A program made the position numbers and the translations under genes. The notes beneath the pieces were generated by a model, which worked only from the letters and a program-made list of their open reading frames with translations, was not told the DNA's origin and ran no database searches. From the NCBI GenBank assembly GCA_019634635.1, contig JAHCBB010000029.1, positions 1 to 64,000 on the forward strand: 64,000 nucleotides of DNA, read 5' to 3'. Shown piece after piece: positions 8,066-16,808 of the stretch. The DNA is from Verrucomicrobiia bacterium (GTDB taxonomy: Bacteria; Verrucomicrobiota; Verrucomicrobiia; Limisphaerales; UBA9464). The first letter of the stretch is position 1; each line of letters opens with the position of its first letter.

Positions 8066-10444
8066 ATGTCACCGCTGCTTCGATGGTTTCGGACCGCGAC
8101 GAGCCGTTCGCGCGTCGTCTTGTTGTTTCTTGCCCTCACCGTGGCCGCCCGGGCGCAGTCGGATCCGGAGCCGGTCCGGGGTCCCTTCTGGTCGGGGACC
8201 ATCATGCTGGCTCCGAATGTCCCCGCGGCGATGAAGGGACTGGCCGTCACGGTGGGTGCCGGGCGGACGAACTACATGGTCTATGACCTCGACACGCTGC
8301 GCCTGGCCGCCGCTTGGTCCGGGCCGTTCCTCGAATTCGGCAATACGCTCACCAAGATCGAGTGGCCGCCGCCGCCGACGGTGAAGGCGACGAATCTCGT
8401 GCTGAGCTCCGGGTCCGGACCCGGGTGGGGGGACGCGCAGGGACGCCTTGGGGATCCGCGAACGGATCATCAGGGACCTCTGCCCAAGGACTGGGCCCAC
8501 TATGAAGGACTGTTCGTCAATGGGGAGGAGGTCGTGCTCCAGTATGCGCTCGGAGGAGTCGAGGTTTTGGAACTTCCGGGCTACGCCGTCGGGGAGCTGG
8601 GCGGCGCGTTCACCCGGACGTTTCAGTTTTCGGGGACGGTGCGCGAGGCCACCCTGCTGCTGGCGGACGGCCTGGCAGAACCCCCGGCAAATCGTCCGCC
8701 CGGAACGTCCGCCCAGGTGTTTGCCATGAAGCAGGGCGATCCGCTGGCCGTGGCGGTGAGCGGGCTTCCCGAGGGCGCGGGATTCGAGATCCGCAATGGC
8801 GCCCTGCTCCTGCGGTTGGCGCAGGTGGAAGCGCATCGTCCGTTCCGGTTGGCGTTTGCGAGATCCTCGAAACCGAGGGCGGTTTCGATGCCCTTCGACG
8901 CGAAGGATCTGCGGCGGTTGACCCGGGGCGGCCCCCCGGCCTGGACGGAGACCGTCGTGACGGACCTGCGTCGCGGCATGGAGGATGGGCCGTACGTGGT
9001 GGATACCCTGACGGAACCGTATCCCAACCCCTATGGGACCCGCACCTTCATCGGCGGGTTTGATTTCCTGCCGGATGGTCGCGCGGTGGTCGCGACGTTT
9101 CATGGGGACGTGTGGGTGGTCTCCGGACTGGACGATCCGTCCGGCAAGCTGGTGTGGAGGCGGTTTGCCACGGGCTTGTTCCAGCCGCTCGGGGTCAAGG
9201 TGCAGCACGGCGAAATCTACGTGGCGGGACGTGACCAGATCACGCGGTTGAGGGACCTCAACGGCAGCGGCGAGGCCGACGCCTATGAAAACTTTAACAA
9301 CGACACGGTGGTCACCCCGAATTACCACGAGTTCGTGCTGGACCTGCACACGGATTCCGCCGGGAACTTCTACTACTGCAAGGGCGCCCCGTGGGAGCCC
9401 AGTGTGACCTCCCCCCACCAGGGGACGCTGCTCAAGGTGTCTCCTGACGGGAAGCGCCTGGAAGTGTTTGCGAGCGGGCTGCGGGCGCCGAACGGGATGA
9501 CGGTGGGGCCCGACGACACCGTGCTGGTGGGCGACAATCAGGGGCACTGGATGCCCTCGTCCAAGCTCAGCCTGGTCAAGCCGGGCGCCTTCCTTGGCAT
9601 GGTGCCGGCCGCCCAGCGCGAGCTGACCCTGGTCCAGACCAATGGCACGACCCTGCGCGGCAACCCCAGCGATCCGGAGTTTCGGCGGGCCCACCAGTTG
9701 AAGGGCTGGGACGGCGCCATGCCGATCCCCGAGAGCTACGACGAGCCCATCTGCTGGCTGCCCATGCGCTGGGACAACAGCAGCGGCGGCCAGGTCTATG
9801 TCACCAGCGACTCCTGGGGGCCGTGGAAGGGCGCACCGTTGTTCCTGAGTTATGGCAAGTGCCTGCTCTACGGCGTGCTCATGGACGAAGTGGACGGCGT
9901 TGTCCAGGCGTCCATGGTGCCGTTCGGCCTGAAGTTTTCCTCCGGCATCATGCGGGGCCGGTTCAATCCCCGGGATGGCCAGCTCTATGTCGCCGGACTC
10001 AAGGGGTGGCAGAATGCCGCGACGCGCGACGGCGGCCTCTATCGGGTGCGCTATACCGGTCAGCCGGTTCGGATGCCGGTCCGCGCCCGGGCGGCGGCCA
10101 ACGGGATCGAGCTCACGTTTGCGACACCGCTGGATCGCGAATCGGCCGAGGATCCGGAGAACTACGCGGTCGAGCTTTGGAACTATCGCTACAGCGGCAA
10201 CTACGGATCCCCGGAGCTGTCGGTGAAGCAGCCGGGCGCACAGGCCCATGACAAGCTTGAGGTCACCGGGGCGCAGTTGTCTGCGGACGGCACGACGCTC
10301 CGGTTGTCGGTGGACGGACTGGAGCCTGCGGACCAGTACAGTGTGCGCTATTCCATCAAGGCGGCGGACGGCATCGAACTCCGTTCCGAAGTGATTGGCA
10401 CCATTCGCCGGCTGGGTCCGGCGTTGGCCGCGGAGGCGAGGTGA
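8066..10444 (+). CDS. Secreted DUF6797-type beta-propeller protein
   Basis: 792 residues, starting with a signal peptide (RVVLLFLALTVAARAQS). The first ~130 residues resemble the DUF6797 region found in Verrucomicrobia (a WSGTIMLAPN...MKGLAV start, then HYEGLFVNG). The middle part (about 280-660) reads as an NHL/glucose-dehydrogenase-like beta-propeller with repeated 'L...DGR..V..F.GDVW.V' blades and an APNGM motif. A C-terminal Ig-like domain ends the protein. I see no CxxCH motif, so unlike many relatives it carries no covalent heme here. An in-frame ATG at 7994 overlaps the antiporter stop, but 8066 places the signal peptide correctly. The stop overlaps the DsbD-like start by 4 bp (GTGA), suggesting translational coupling. 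Substrate unknown. Confidence 0.7.
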   Translation: MSPLLRWFRTATSRSRVVLLFLALTVAARAQSDPEPVRGPFWSGTIMLAPNVPAAMKGLAVTVGAGRTNYMVYDLDTLRLAAAWSGPFLEFGNTLTKIEWPPPPTVKATNLVLSSGSGPGWGDAQGRLGDPRTDHQGPLPKDWAHYEGLFVNGEEVVLQYALGGVEVLELPGYAVGELGGAFTRTFQFSGTVREATLLLADGLAEPPANRPPGTSAQVFAMKQGDPLAVAVSGLPEGAGFEIRNGALLLRLAQVEAHRPFRLAFARSSKPRAVSMPFDAKDLRRLTRGGPPAWTETVVTDLRRGMEDGPYVVDTLTEPYPNPYGTRTFIGGFDFLPDGRAVVATFHGDVWVVSGLDDPSGKLVWRRFATGLFQPLGVKVQHGEIYVAGRDQITRLRDLNGSGEADAYENFNNDTVVTPNYHEFVLDLHTDSAGNFYYCKGAPWEPSVTSPHQGTLLKVSPDGKRLEVFASGLRAPNGMTVGPDDTVLVGDNQGHWMPSSKLSLVKPGAFLGMVPAAQRELTLVQTNGTTLRGNPSDPEFRRAHQLKGWDGAMPIPESYDEPICWLPMRWDNSSGGQVYVTSDSWGPWKGAPLFLSYGKCLLYGVLMDEVDGVVQASMVPFGLKFSSGIMRGRFNPRDGQLYVAGLKGWQNAATRDGGLYRVRYTGQPVRMPVRARAAANGIELTFATPLDRESAEDPENYAVELWNYRYSGNYGSPELSVKQPGAQAHDKLEVTGAQLSADGTTLRLSVDGLEPADQYSVRYSIKAADGIELRSEVIGTIRRLGPALAAEAR

Positions 10445-12681
10445 TCGCCCGGGACGGGTCACGATCCGGTGTCGAGGGTCCGGGTTGCATCCGGCGTCGT
10501 GCTGGCGATGCTGCGGCCGTGAACTGGCGTCGCGTCTGCCTGTGGTTGTTTGCGGGCTTGCTGCCGTTGACCGGTTGGGCCCAGGGGAGAGCGCAGGTTC
10601 GCCTCTTGCTCGACGCGACCACGGTTCCCCCCGGTGCCGCGCTGATGGGGGCCTTGGAATTGAGTCCGCCGCAGGGCTGGCACACCTATTGGAGGAACTC
10701 CGGCGAGTCCGGTCAGGCCACTCGGGTGCGCTGGACCCTGCCCCCGGGGGTCGAGGCGGGTGAGCTTCAATGGCCCGCCCCGGAGGCCCATGTGGATGCC
10801 GGGCTGACGACCTATGTGCACGAGGGACGGGTCCTGCTTCCGGTCCGGTTCACGATTGCGTCGGATGCGGCTCCCGGCCCGCTCGAGATCGTCGGCCGCG
10901 TCCAGTGGTTGGAGTGCGACAAGGAGTGCATCCCGGGCCGGATGGATGTGACCAACCGGGTGATGGTCGGCTCCCCGGCGGTCGCCAGTCCGGCACGCCC
11001 CGCCATTGAGCAGGCGGTGGCCGGGCTGCCGCGTCCGGATCCCTCGGTCCGCGTATCCGCCGCCTGGGCGGGTGCCGCATCCGGCGATGAACGGTCCCTC
11101 GAGGTGATCGTTGGTTCGGACGACGGCCGGGAGTTGACCGGGTTGTTTCCGTACGAGGACCCCGCGGCGGTGTTTGGTCCCGCGACCCTGCCGGCGGCCG
11201 GCGCCCGTGGACCGGCGACCCTGCGGATGGTGGTGACGCAGAATGCCGGGGAATGGCCCGGGCGTGTATCGGGGGTGCTGGGATTCCGTACCGGAACCCC
11301 CGTGGAATTCTCGGTTCCAATTGAATCCGGGGCGTCCTCCGTGACCACGGCCTCCGGGAGCACGGGTGCGGGGTCCGTGGACGTGGTGACCCGGTCGCTC
11401 TGGACGATGCTGGGGCTGGCCTTTGTCGGCGGAATGATCCTGAACATCATGCCCTGTGTGCTGCCGGTGATTGCGCTGAAGGTGCTGGGTTTTGTGAAGC
11501 AGAGCCGCGAGAATCCGGGGCGGGTCCGTTTCCTGGGCATGATCTACTCGGTGGGCGTGCTGTGTTCCTTCGCGGTCCTGGCGGGTCTGGTGATCGCGGT
11601 CCAGGGGGCCGGCCGGGCGGCGAGCTGGGGCATGCAGTTCCAGAATCCGGTGTTCCTCGTGGCCATCACCACGCTGGTCACGGTCGTGGCGCTGAACTTG
11701 TTCGGGGTGTTCGAGGTGTCCCTGGCCGCCGGCGCCGCGGATGCCGCGTCGGGGCTCGCGTCGCGGGGCGGCGCTTCCGGCGCGTTTTTCAACGGGGTGT
11801 TTGCCACCATCCTGGCCACGCCCTGCACGGCACCCTTCCTGGGCGTCGCGCTTGGATTCGCCTTCGGCCAGCCCCCATTGCTGCTGCTGTTGCTGTTCCT
11901 CACCGTGGGCGCCGGCCTTGCCGCGCCGTACCTGCTCCTGTCGCTGCAGCCGGGGTGGCTCCGGTTCCTGCCCAAGCCGGGCAACTGGATGATCACCTTC
12001 AAGGTGCTCATGGGATTTCCGATGCTGGCCACGGGCCTCTGGCTGTTGTCGCTGGCTCCCGATCACTTCGGCTCCAAGGGCGTCTTCTGGCTGGGGATGT
12101 TCCTCCTCTGCGTTGCCATCGCCGCGTGGCTGTACGGCCGATCAATCCAGATGGGCCAGGGCAACCGCAAGCTGGCATGGATCGGCATCGTCACGGCCCT
12201 GGCGGTGGGCGTCGGGTTCATCCTTGAGCGTGAGCTGCAATGGCGTTCGCCGCCGCCGGTGACCTCCTCCAGCAAAGGGGGCGTTTCCGTGAGCGGCGGC
12301 ATCGCGTGGAGTCCCTGGTCACCGGAGGCCGTGGAGATCGCACGTGGCGAGGGGCGGCCGGTCCTCGTGGACTTCACGGCAAGCTGGTGCATCACCTGCC
12401 AGAGCAACAAGCGGCTGGCGATCGAGATCCCCGAGGTGGCCGCCCTGGTCAGGTCCTTGAACGTGGCCACGCTGCGGGGGGACTATACGGTGGAGGATCC
12501 GGCGATTACGGCGGAGTTGCGGCGGTTTGGACGCGCCGGTGTCCCCCTGGTGCTTGTGTTTCCGAGGGATCCGGCGGGCGCACCCCGGGTGCTGCCGGAG
12601 CTCCTGACCCCGTCCATCGTGATTGAGGCGCTCGAATGGGCGGCCGCAGCGGAGGGACCGCGTGCCGCGGTTTCCAAATAG
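10441..12681 (+). CDS. DsbD-type thiol:disulfide interchange protein with C-terminal thioredoxin domain
   Basis: Up to 746 residues. It moves electrons from cytoplasmic thioredoxin across the inner membrane to periplasmic partners. Three modules are visible: an N-terminal periplasmic DsbD-alpha-like domain (about 50-260, with the cysteine pair in LECDKECIPG); a membrane domain (about 315-600) with the two redox cysteines in MPCVLP (C339) and ATPCTAP (C462); and a C-terminal thioredoxin domain with WCITC (C650, C653). I kept GTG 10441 because GGAGG lies about 5 bp upstream and the start overlaps the preceding stop. GTG 10519, just before the hydrophobic signal region NWRRVCLWLFAG, is an alternative. 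Partners could be cytochrome c maturation proteins; several c-type heme proteins are encoded nearby. Confidence 0.9.
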   Translation: MIARDGSRSGVEGPGCIRRRAGDAAAVNWRRVCLWLFAGLLPLTGWAQGRAQVRLLLDATTVPPGAALMGALELSPPQGWHTYWRNSGESGQATRVRWTLPPGVEAGELQWPAPEAHVDAGLTTYVHEGRVLLPVRFTIASDAAPGPLEIVGRVQWLECDKECIPGRMDVTNRVMVGSPAVASPARPAIEQAVAGLPRPDPSVRVSAAWAGAASGDERSLEVIVGSDDGRELTGLFPYEDPAAVFGPATLPAAGARGPATLRMVVTQNAGEWPGRVSGVLGFRTGTPVEFSVPIESGASSVTTASGSTGAGSVDVVTRSLWTMLGLAFVGGMILNIMPCVLPVIALKVLGFVKQSRENPGRVRFLGMIYSVGVLCSFAVLAGLVIAVQGAGRAASWGMQFQNPVFLVAITTLVTVVALNLFGVFEVSLAAGAADAASGLASRGGASGAFFNGVFATILATPCTAPFLGVALGFAFGQPPLLLLLLFLTVGAGLAAPYLLLSLQPGWLRFLPKPGNWMITFKVLMGFPMLATGLWLLSLAPDHFGSKGVFWLGMFLLCVAIAAWLYGRSIQMGQGNRKLAWIGIVTALAVGVGFILERELQWRSPPPVTSSSKGGVSVSGGIAWSPWSPEAVEIARGEGRPVLVDFTASWCITCQSNKRLAIEIPEVAALVRSLNVATLRGDYTVEDPAITAELRRFGRAGVPLVLVFPRDPAGAPRVLPELLTPSIVIEALEWAAAAEGPRAAVSK

Positions 12682-12734
12682 GTCCAAGCCTGCGAAGGGT
12701 GTAGGCCTTACAGGCCCGATGCCCGGTTGCGCGT

Positions 12735-12801
12735 GCGGTTCGGCGGAGCTTCACCCCGCCGGGGCACCCGTCCGCGGGTGGAGTTGCCACGAGCCCGGCT
12801 T
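12735..12801. repeat. Degenerate palindromic repeat unit 1
   Basis: The left arm (12735-12765) reads CGGTTCGGCGGAGCTTCACC, then CCGCCGGGG. The right arm (about 12775-12801) is a weaker inverse with GGTGGAG and CACGAGCC. It matches units 2 and 3 in layout but is more diverged. Confidence 0.45.
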
Positions 12802-12812
12802 GCAGATGCACG

Positions 12813-12901
12813 AACGGCTCGGCGGGAGCCTCACCGGTGTCCCCTGATTGTGGGGCTCCAATTCCCATCCCGGTGGTGGGGCGAAGGTCCTCCTGAGCCG
12901 T
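12813..12901. repeat. Palindromic repeat unit 2
   Basis: The left arm (12813-12838) reads ACGGCTCGGCGGGAGCCT and then CACCGG. The right arm (12869-12901) is its inverse, CCGGTGGTGGGGCG then AAGGTCCTCCTGAGCCGT. The arms are separated by ~30 bp, so the unit could fold into a long imperfect hairpin. Confidence 0.7.
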
Positions 12902-12940
12902 CCGCGCAGGGAGTCCCCACAGGACCGAATCGCAGTCCCG

Positions 12941-13012
12941 CGTACGGCTCGGCGGGAGCCTTGCCCCACCGGGGCCCACAATGGTGGGGGGGAAAGGTCC
13001 TCCTGAGCCGGA
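12941..13012. repeat. Palindromic repeat unit 3
   Basis: The left arm (12941-12974) carries TACGGCTCGGCGGGAGCCT followed by TGCCCCACCGGGG. The right arm (12983-13012) carries GGTGGGGGGGAAAGGTCCTC and CTGAGCCGG. The intervening spacer is only ~9 bp. It is the best preserved of the three units. Confidence 0.7.
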
Positions 13013-13236
13013 ACCTGCGATCGTGGAGATTTTGTGACCGAGGACCTGTCCCTTGTTCTGCCCCATTTCCCGCCCACGGGACGGTCGTGATCCGCGGAGC
13101 GATTGATTTCCGCGCTGAACTGGAACTTGGCGATGGCGGACGCAGCGGGTCCGCTTCCGGGTTGCCCTCCGGTGCCTTCGGCCGGCAGCCTGTCGCGAAG
13201 CCTCGCCGGGATTGACCCCGGGGCTTGCAACCCGGC

Positions 13237-16200
13237 ATGACCGAAGAACTCAGGAAATTGATCGAATGGGCCCGCGCGGACTCCTCGCTGGAACTGTTCC
13301 CGATCCAGACCCCTGCGGAGCTTCTGGCCGAACTTCGGGGAGATGTCGCCCTGCTGGAATCGCTGCTCAAGGCGCCTGAGGCGATGCTTCGAAGGATCGC
13401 GCTTCAGGCGTGCGGCGAGGGCGTGAATCCCCTGTTGATGCCGGTCATTGAAGGGTTGTTGCGAGATCCGGACTGCCGGGTGCGCGCCGAGTTGGCAAAG
13501 ACGGCGGGCAGGTTCGACGCGGAGCGGGGCACCGAACTGCTGCGCGTCCTGATTCGCGATGAGGACGGCGACGTCCGAATCGAGGCAGTCCGGGTGGCGT
13601 CCGGACGGCCGGCGCTGGTGGAGGAGCTTCGCCGGATGCTCCGGGAAGACCCGTCCTGGACCGTCCGTCAGGCCGCGGTGCCCGCACTGGCCGCAGCCGC
13701 CCCGGGAACCGGCTTTGCCGACCTGCTCGCGGCTCTTGCTCGGGAAAAGGATGAGGATGTGGTGCGCGCCTGTGGCGATTGTTCCGAGCGGATTTTGACC
13801 GACCACAGCGACGCGGTCGCCGAGGCGGCGTTGGACGATACGAAGTTGTTTTTCGAGGTCGCGGCGGTGCTGGAGCGTTTTGGGCATTCCTGGCTGCGGC
13901 TGAAGACCTGGATTGCGGGCAAGACGGCGACGCGCATCAACCTGGCCGCATTGGTGCGTTTTGGGACCGACCTGACGGCATCGGCGCTTGCCGGATCGTT
14001 GGGCCGTTCGTTCAACGTGGACGAACCGCTCCAAATACTGCTGCAGCGATTCCGGTGCGAACGCCCGCGGTCCATTGCACTCCTCGGGAAAAGCGGCGTC
14101 GGGAAAACCGCCCTCGTCAACGAGTTGGTCCGGGGACTGTGGAATCCAGAGAACGGCGGCTGGCGGGTGATCCGCATGTCGCCGACGGATTTCGTCGCCG
14201 GAACCCGGTACTCCGGTGAGTGGGAGACCAAGCTGGCGGAGTTGGTGCGACTGATCAGCCGCCCCAGGAAGGTGCTGCTCTACGTGCCCAACCTCTCGGA
14301 CCTGTCCGCAGTTGGCCGATGGTCGGGATCCAACAACAACGTTGCCGCAGCGCTTGCGCCGCAGCTGGCGGATGGTTCGGTGGTGATCCTGGGGGAAAGC
14401 ACGCCGGAAGAATTTGAACGAGGGCTTGGAGGTGAACCGGCGCTGCAGCGGCTCTTTGACCGCATCCTTGTCGAGGAGGCCACCGTGGCGGATACCCGGG
14501 ACCTGCTTAACGCGCTGCGGCTCGCGGAGCGTCCGGATCTCGGGGACGATGTGCTGCGGGCGATTCAGGAGGCCAGCGAGTCCTTCCTGGGGCACCTTGG
14601 ACGCCCCGGCGGCGCCGCGACGCTGTTGCGCTCCGTCGTCGTGGCGGTCAAGGACGCGGCGCGTCCTGTCACCACCCGGGACGTGTTCGAAGTGCTCTCG
14701 ACCTCCACGGGCATTCCCGTGGAACTGCTGGACGACGGACAGAAACTCGACCTCGAGCGGCTGCGGAATTTCTTCGATCAACGGATCATCGGGCAGCCCG
14801 AGGCGGTGTCCGCAGTGATGGATGCCGCGACGCTGATCAAGTCCGGACTGACCGACCCCGGGAAGCCCTTCAGCGTGATGCTCTTTGTCGGGCCGACGGG
14901 CGTGGGCAAGACCGAGCTTGCCCGTGCGCTGGCCGAGGCAATTTTCGGCGACGTCGGCCGGCTGCTGCGTTTCGACATGAGCGAGTTTGCCAGTCCGGAA
15001 AGCTTCGTCCGGCTCATTGGGGCCCCCGGGGAGCCCGGACTGCTGACCGACGCCGTGAAGCAGCGGCCCTTTTCCGTGCTGCTGCTGGACGAAATCGAGA
15101 AGTCCCACCTCAACGTCTTCGACCTGTGCCTCCAACTGTTCGATGCCGGGCGCCTGACCGACGGCCGCGGCCACCTGGTGGACTTCAGAAAGTGCGTCGT
15201 CATTCTGACCTCCAACGTGGGCGCCGGGACTCCGGCCGCACCGATCGGATTCGGGCGCAGCGAGACCTCGCCGGCGGCGGAGCGCGATCGGACCTTTCGG
15301 GAGCTCTCCCGGGTCTTCCGTCCGGAATTCCTGAACCGCCTCGACCGCATTGTCCAATTCCAGGCGCTCTCCCTGGAGTCCGCCGAACGGATTGCGCGGC
15401 GCGAGCTGGACCAGGTGCTCAAGCGCAGCGGCGTCGTGCGACGGCAGTTGACGATGGATCTCGACCCGGAGGTTCTCTCGCTCCTCGTGAAGCGCGGCTA
15501 TTCGGCCCACTTCGGCGCGCGTCCCTTGAAGCGAACGGTGGAGACCCATGTGGTCCTGCCGCTGGCCCGTGCCATCTCCACCGGCCGGACACGCCCGGGC
15601 AGCGTGGTGCACCTCGGGGTCGAGGAGGGCGAGGTGCGGGTGCGCATCGTCCCGCCGGCGGCCGGCCCGGCGGCGGCGGGCGTCCAGAACATGCCCGCCG
15701 CGGTGCCGTCCGCCTCGAATCCCTGGGTTCTGCTCGGGGAGCGACTCGCGGCGCTTGAATCCGCCGGATGGCCTTCGCCGGAGCGGAAGACCGAGCTGGT
15801 CGCCCGCACGGCCGAGCCCGGTTTCTTCATGGACCATCCCCGGCGGGACGCGACGTTTGATGAGCTGCACCGCATCGAGGAATTTCTCAGCCGCCGCCGG
15901 CGGCTGCGGGAGGCGATGGACCGGGTGCAGTCCCGGGAGACGCGTGCGGACCCTGGTGCGGCGCTTCGGGATCTCCTCGACGAGGTGGAAACGGAACTCG
16001 GGCATCTGGAATTCATCATCCGGCATCCAGGCGCGGAGGCGCTGGCCGATGCCTGGGTGGTGCTGACGCGGGTTCAGGCAGAGGGGGAGTCGGCGGGATC
16101 GCTGGCGTCGCTGGTCGGGGCCTATGAGGGGATGTCCACGCGCCGGCAATTCCAGGTGTTGCGGGCCGCCGAACGCCACGAGGAGCCCGCCGAGGTCGCG

Positions 16201-16725
16201 GTCCTGCTGGTTCAGGGCCTTGGCGCGACGGCCCTGTTCAGCGGGGAGGCCGGACTCCATGAATTCCACCACCGGGTCCGGGTGAAGAATGCACGGATCG
16301 GACGCGAACAAACCCGCGACCACAAGGCGTTGGTGCGCGTGGACGTATTCCCGGCACCGCCGGAACCACCCGCCGGCTTCGCCACCAGCGCCGGCATCAA
16401 GGTGTCCGCACGCGCGGCACGCACCGGGCACCTGCTGGTGGAGGCGCCGTGGCGTGTGACGGCATTCCACGAGCCGTCGGTCGTCTCTCTGGACCTCTGG
16501 TTTCCCGGCACGAGGGCCGAGGCGCTGAAATCGGCGGGACGGTTGCTCCACGCCCAGGTCCAGCGGCCTCCCGGCGCCGCCGGTTCGGGCACCCTGGTCC
16601 GGTGCTACGAGCTGGGCATCGGCTCCCGGATCAAGGACCTGCGGACCGGGCGCAGCACCACCCGCATTGCCCAGTTCTTCCAGGGCCGGATTGACTTCGG
16701 CATCCTTGCAGGCGCCAGGAAATGA
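13237..16725 (+). CDS. HEAT-repeat / ClpA-like double AAA+ ATPase fused to a GGQ-less RF2-like domain
   Basis: 1162 residues with three regions. Residues 1-~230 are HEAT-like helical repeats in place of the Clp N-domain. Residues ~250-800 are two Clp/Hsp100 AAA+ modules without a ClpB middle domain. D1 has Walker A GKSGVGKT (284-291) and a pore-loop-like RYSGEW (Tyr325), but its Walker B reads LLYVPNL (~348-354) with no acidic residues. D2 has Walker A GPTGVGKT (552-559), Walker B LLLDEIEK (Asp618-Glu619), FRPEFLNRLDR and sensor-2 GARPLKR, but LIGAPGEPGLL (593-603) lacks the GYVG pore loop. Residues ~840-1162 align with bacterial RF2: FFMDHP (863), ELGHLEF, a VLTRVQAEGESAG stretch, a GLHEF stretch and SRIKDLRTG (1130-1138). 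The GGQ position reads RTGH (~1062-1065) and SPF is absent. ATG 13237 is preferred over TTG 13225. The role is unknown; a ribosome-directed remodelling function is inference. Confidence 0.85.
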   Translation: MTEELRKLIEWARADSSLELFPIQTPAELLAELRGDVALLESLLKAPEAMLRRIALQACGEGVNPLLMPVIEGLLRDPDCRVRAELAKTAGRFDAERGTELLRVLIRDEDGDVRIEAVRVASGRPALVEELRRMLREDPSWTVRQAAVPALAAAAPGTGFADLLAALAREKDEDVVRACGDCSERILTDHSDAVAEAALDDTKLFFEVAAVLERFGHSWLRLKTWIAGKTATRINLAALVRFGTDLTASALAGSLGRSFNVDEPLQILLQRFRCERPRSIALLGKSGVGKTALVNELVRGLWNPENGGWRVIRMSPTDFVAGTRYSGEWETKLAELVRLISRPRKVLLYVPNLSDLSAVGRWSGSNNNVAAALAPQLADGSVVILGESTPEEFERGLGGEPALQRLFDRILVEEATVADTRDLLNALRLAERPDLGDDVLRAIQEASESFLGHLGRPGGAATLLRSVVVAVKDAARPVTTRDVFEVLSTSTGIPVELLDDGQKLDLERLRNFFDQRIIGQPEAVSAVMDAATLIKSGLTDPGKPFSVMLFVGPTGVGKTELARALAEAIFGDVGRLLRFDMSEFASPESFVRLIGAPGEPGLLTDAVKQRPFSVLLLDEIEKSHLNVFDLCLQLFDAGRLTDGRGHLVDFRKCVVILTSNVGAGTPAAPIGFGRSETSPAAERDRTFRELSRVFRPEFLNRLDRIVQFQALSLESAERIARRELDQVLKRSGVVRRQLTMDLDPEVLSLLVKRGYSAHFGARPLKRTVETHVVLPLARAISTGRTRPGSVVHLGVEEGEVRVRIVPPAAGPAAAGVQNMPAAVPSASNPWVLLGERLAALESAGWPSPERKTELVARTAEPGFFMDHPRRDATFDELHRIEEFLSRRRRLREAMDRVQSRETRADPGAALRDLLDEVETELGHLEFIIRHPGAEALADAWVVLTRVQAEGESAGSLASLVGAYEGMSTRRQFQVLRAAERHEEPAEVAVLLVQGLGATALFSGEAGLHEFHHRVRVKNARIGREQTRDHKALVRVDVFPAPPEPPAGFATSAGIKVSARAARTGHLLVEAPWRVTAFHEPSVVSLDLWFPGTRAEALKSAGRLLHAQVQRPPGAAGSGTLVRCYELGIGSRIKDLRTGRSTTRIAQFFQGRIDFGILAGARK

Positions 16726-16808
16726 CGGCACGGATGGGAGGGAGCGCGGGTGAACCCGGGACCGTTGGTGCGCTGGACGGGTGAGGCGGGCTTGCAGCGC
16801 CCGGTTCG

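Larger units (their letters stand above)
12682..13236. other. 555-bp gene-free region occupied by palindromic repeats
   Basis: No convincing coding frame lies between the DsbD-like gene and the AAA+ fusion gene. Most of the stretch consists of three inverted-repeat units, listed separately, built from one 27-30 bp arm sequence. The remaining ~220 bp before the next ATG hold no clear promoter boxes. The reverse-strand reading frames across it are shadows of the neighbouring gene. Confidence 0.7.

Noticed and set aside
12682..13236. CRISPR array or IS remnant in the repeat region
   Set aside because: The repeats are inverted, imperfect and unequally spaced, and there is no transposase; a REP/MITE-like family fits better.
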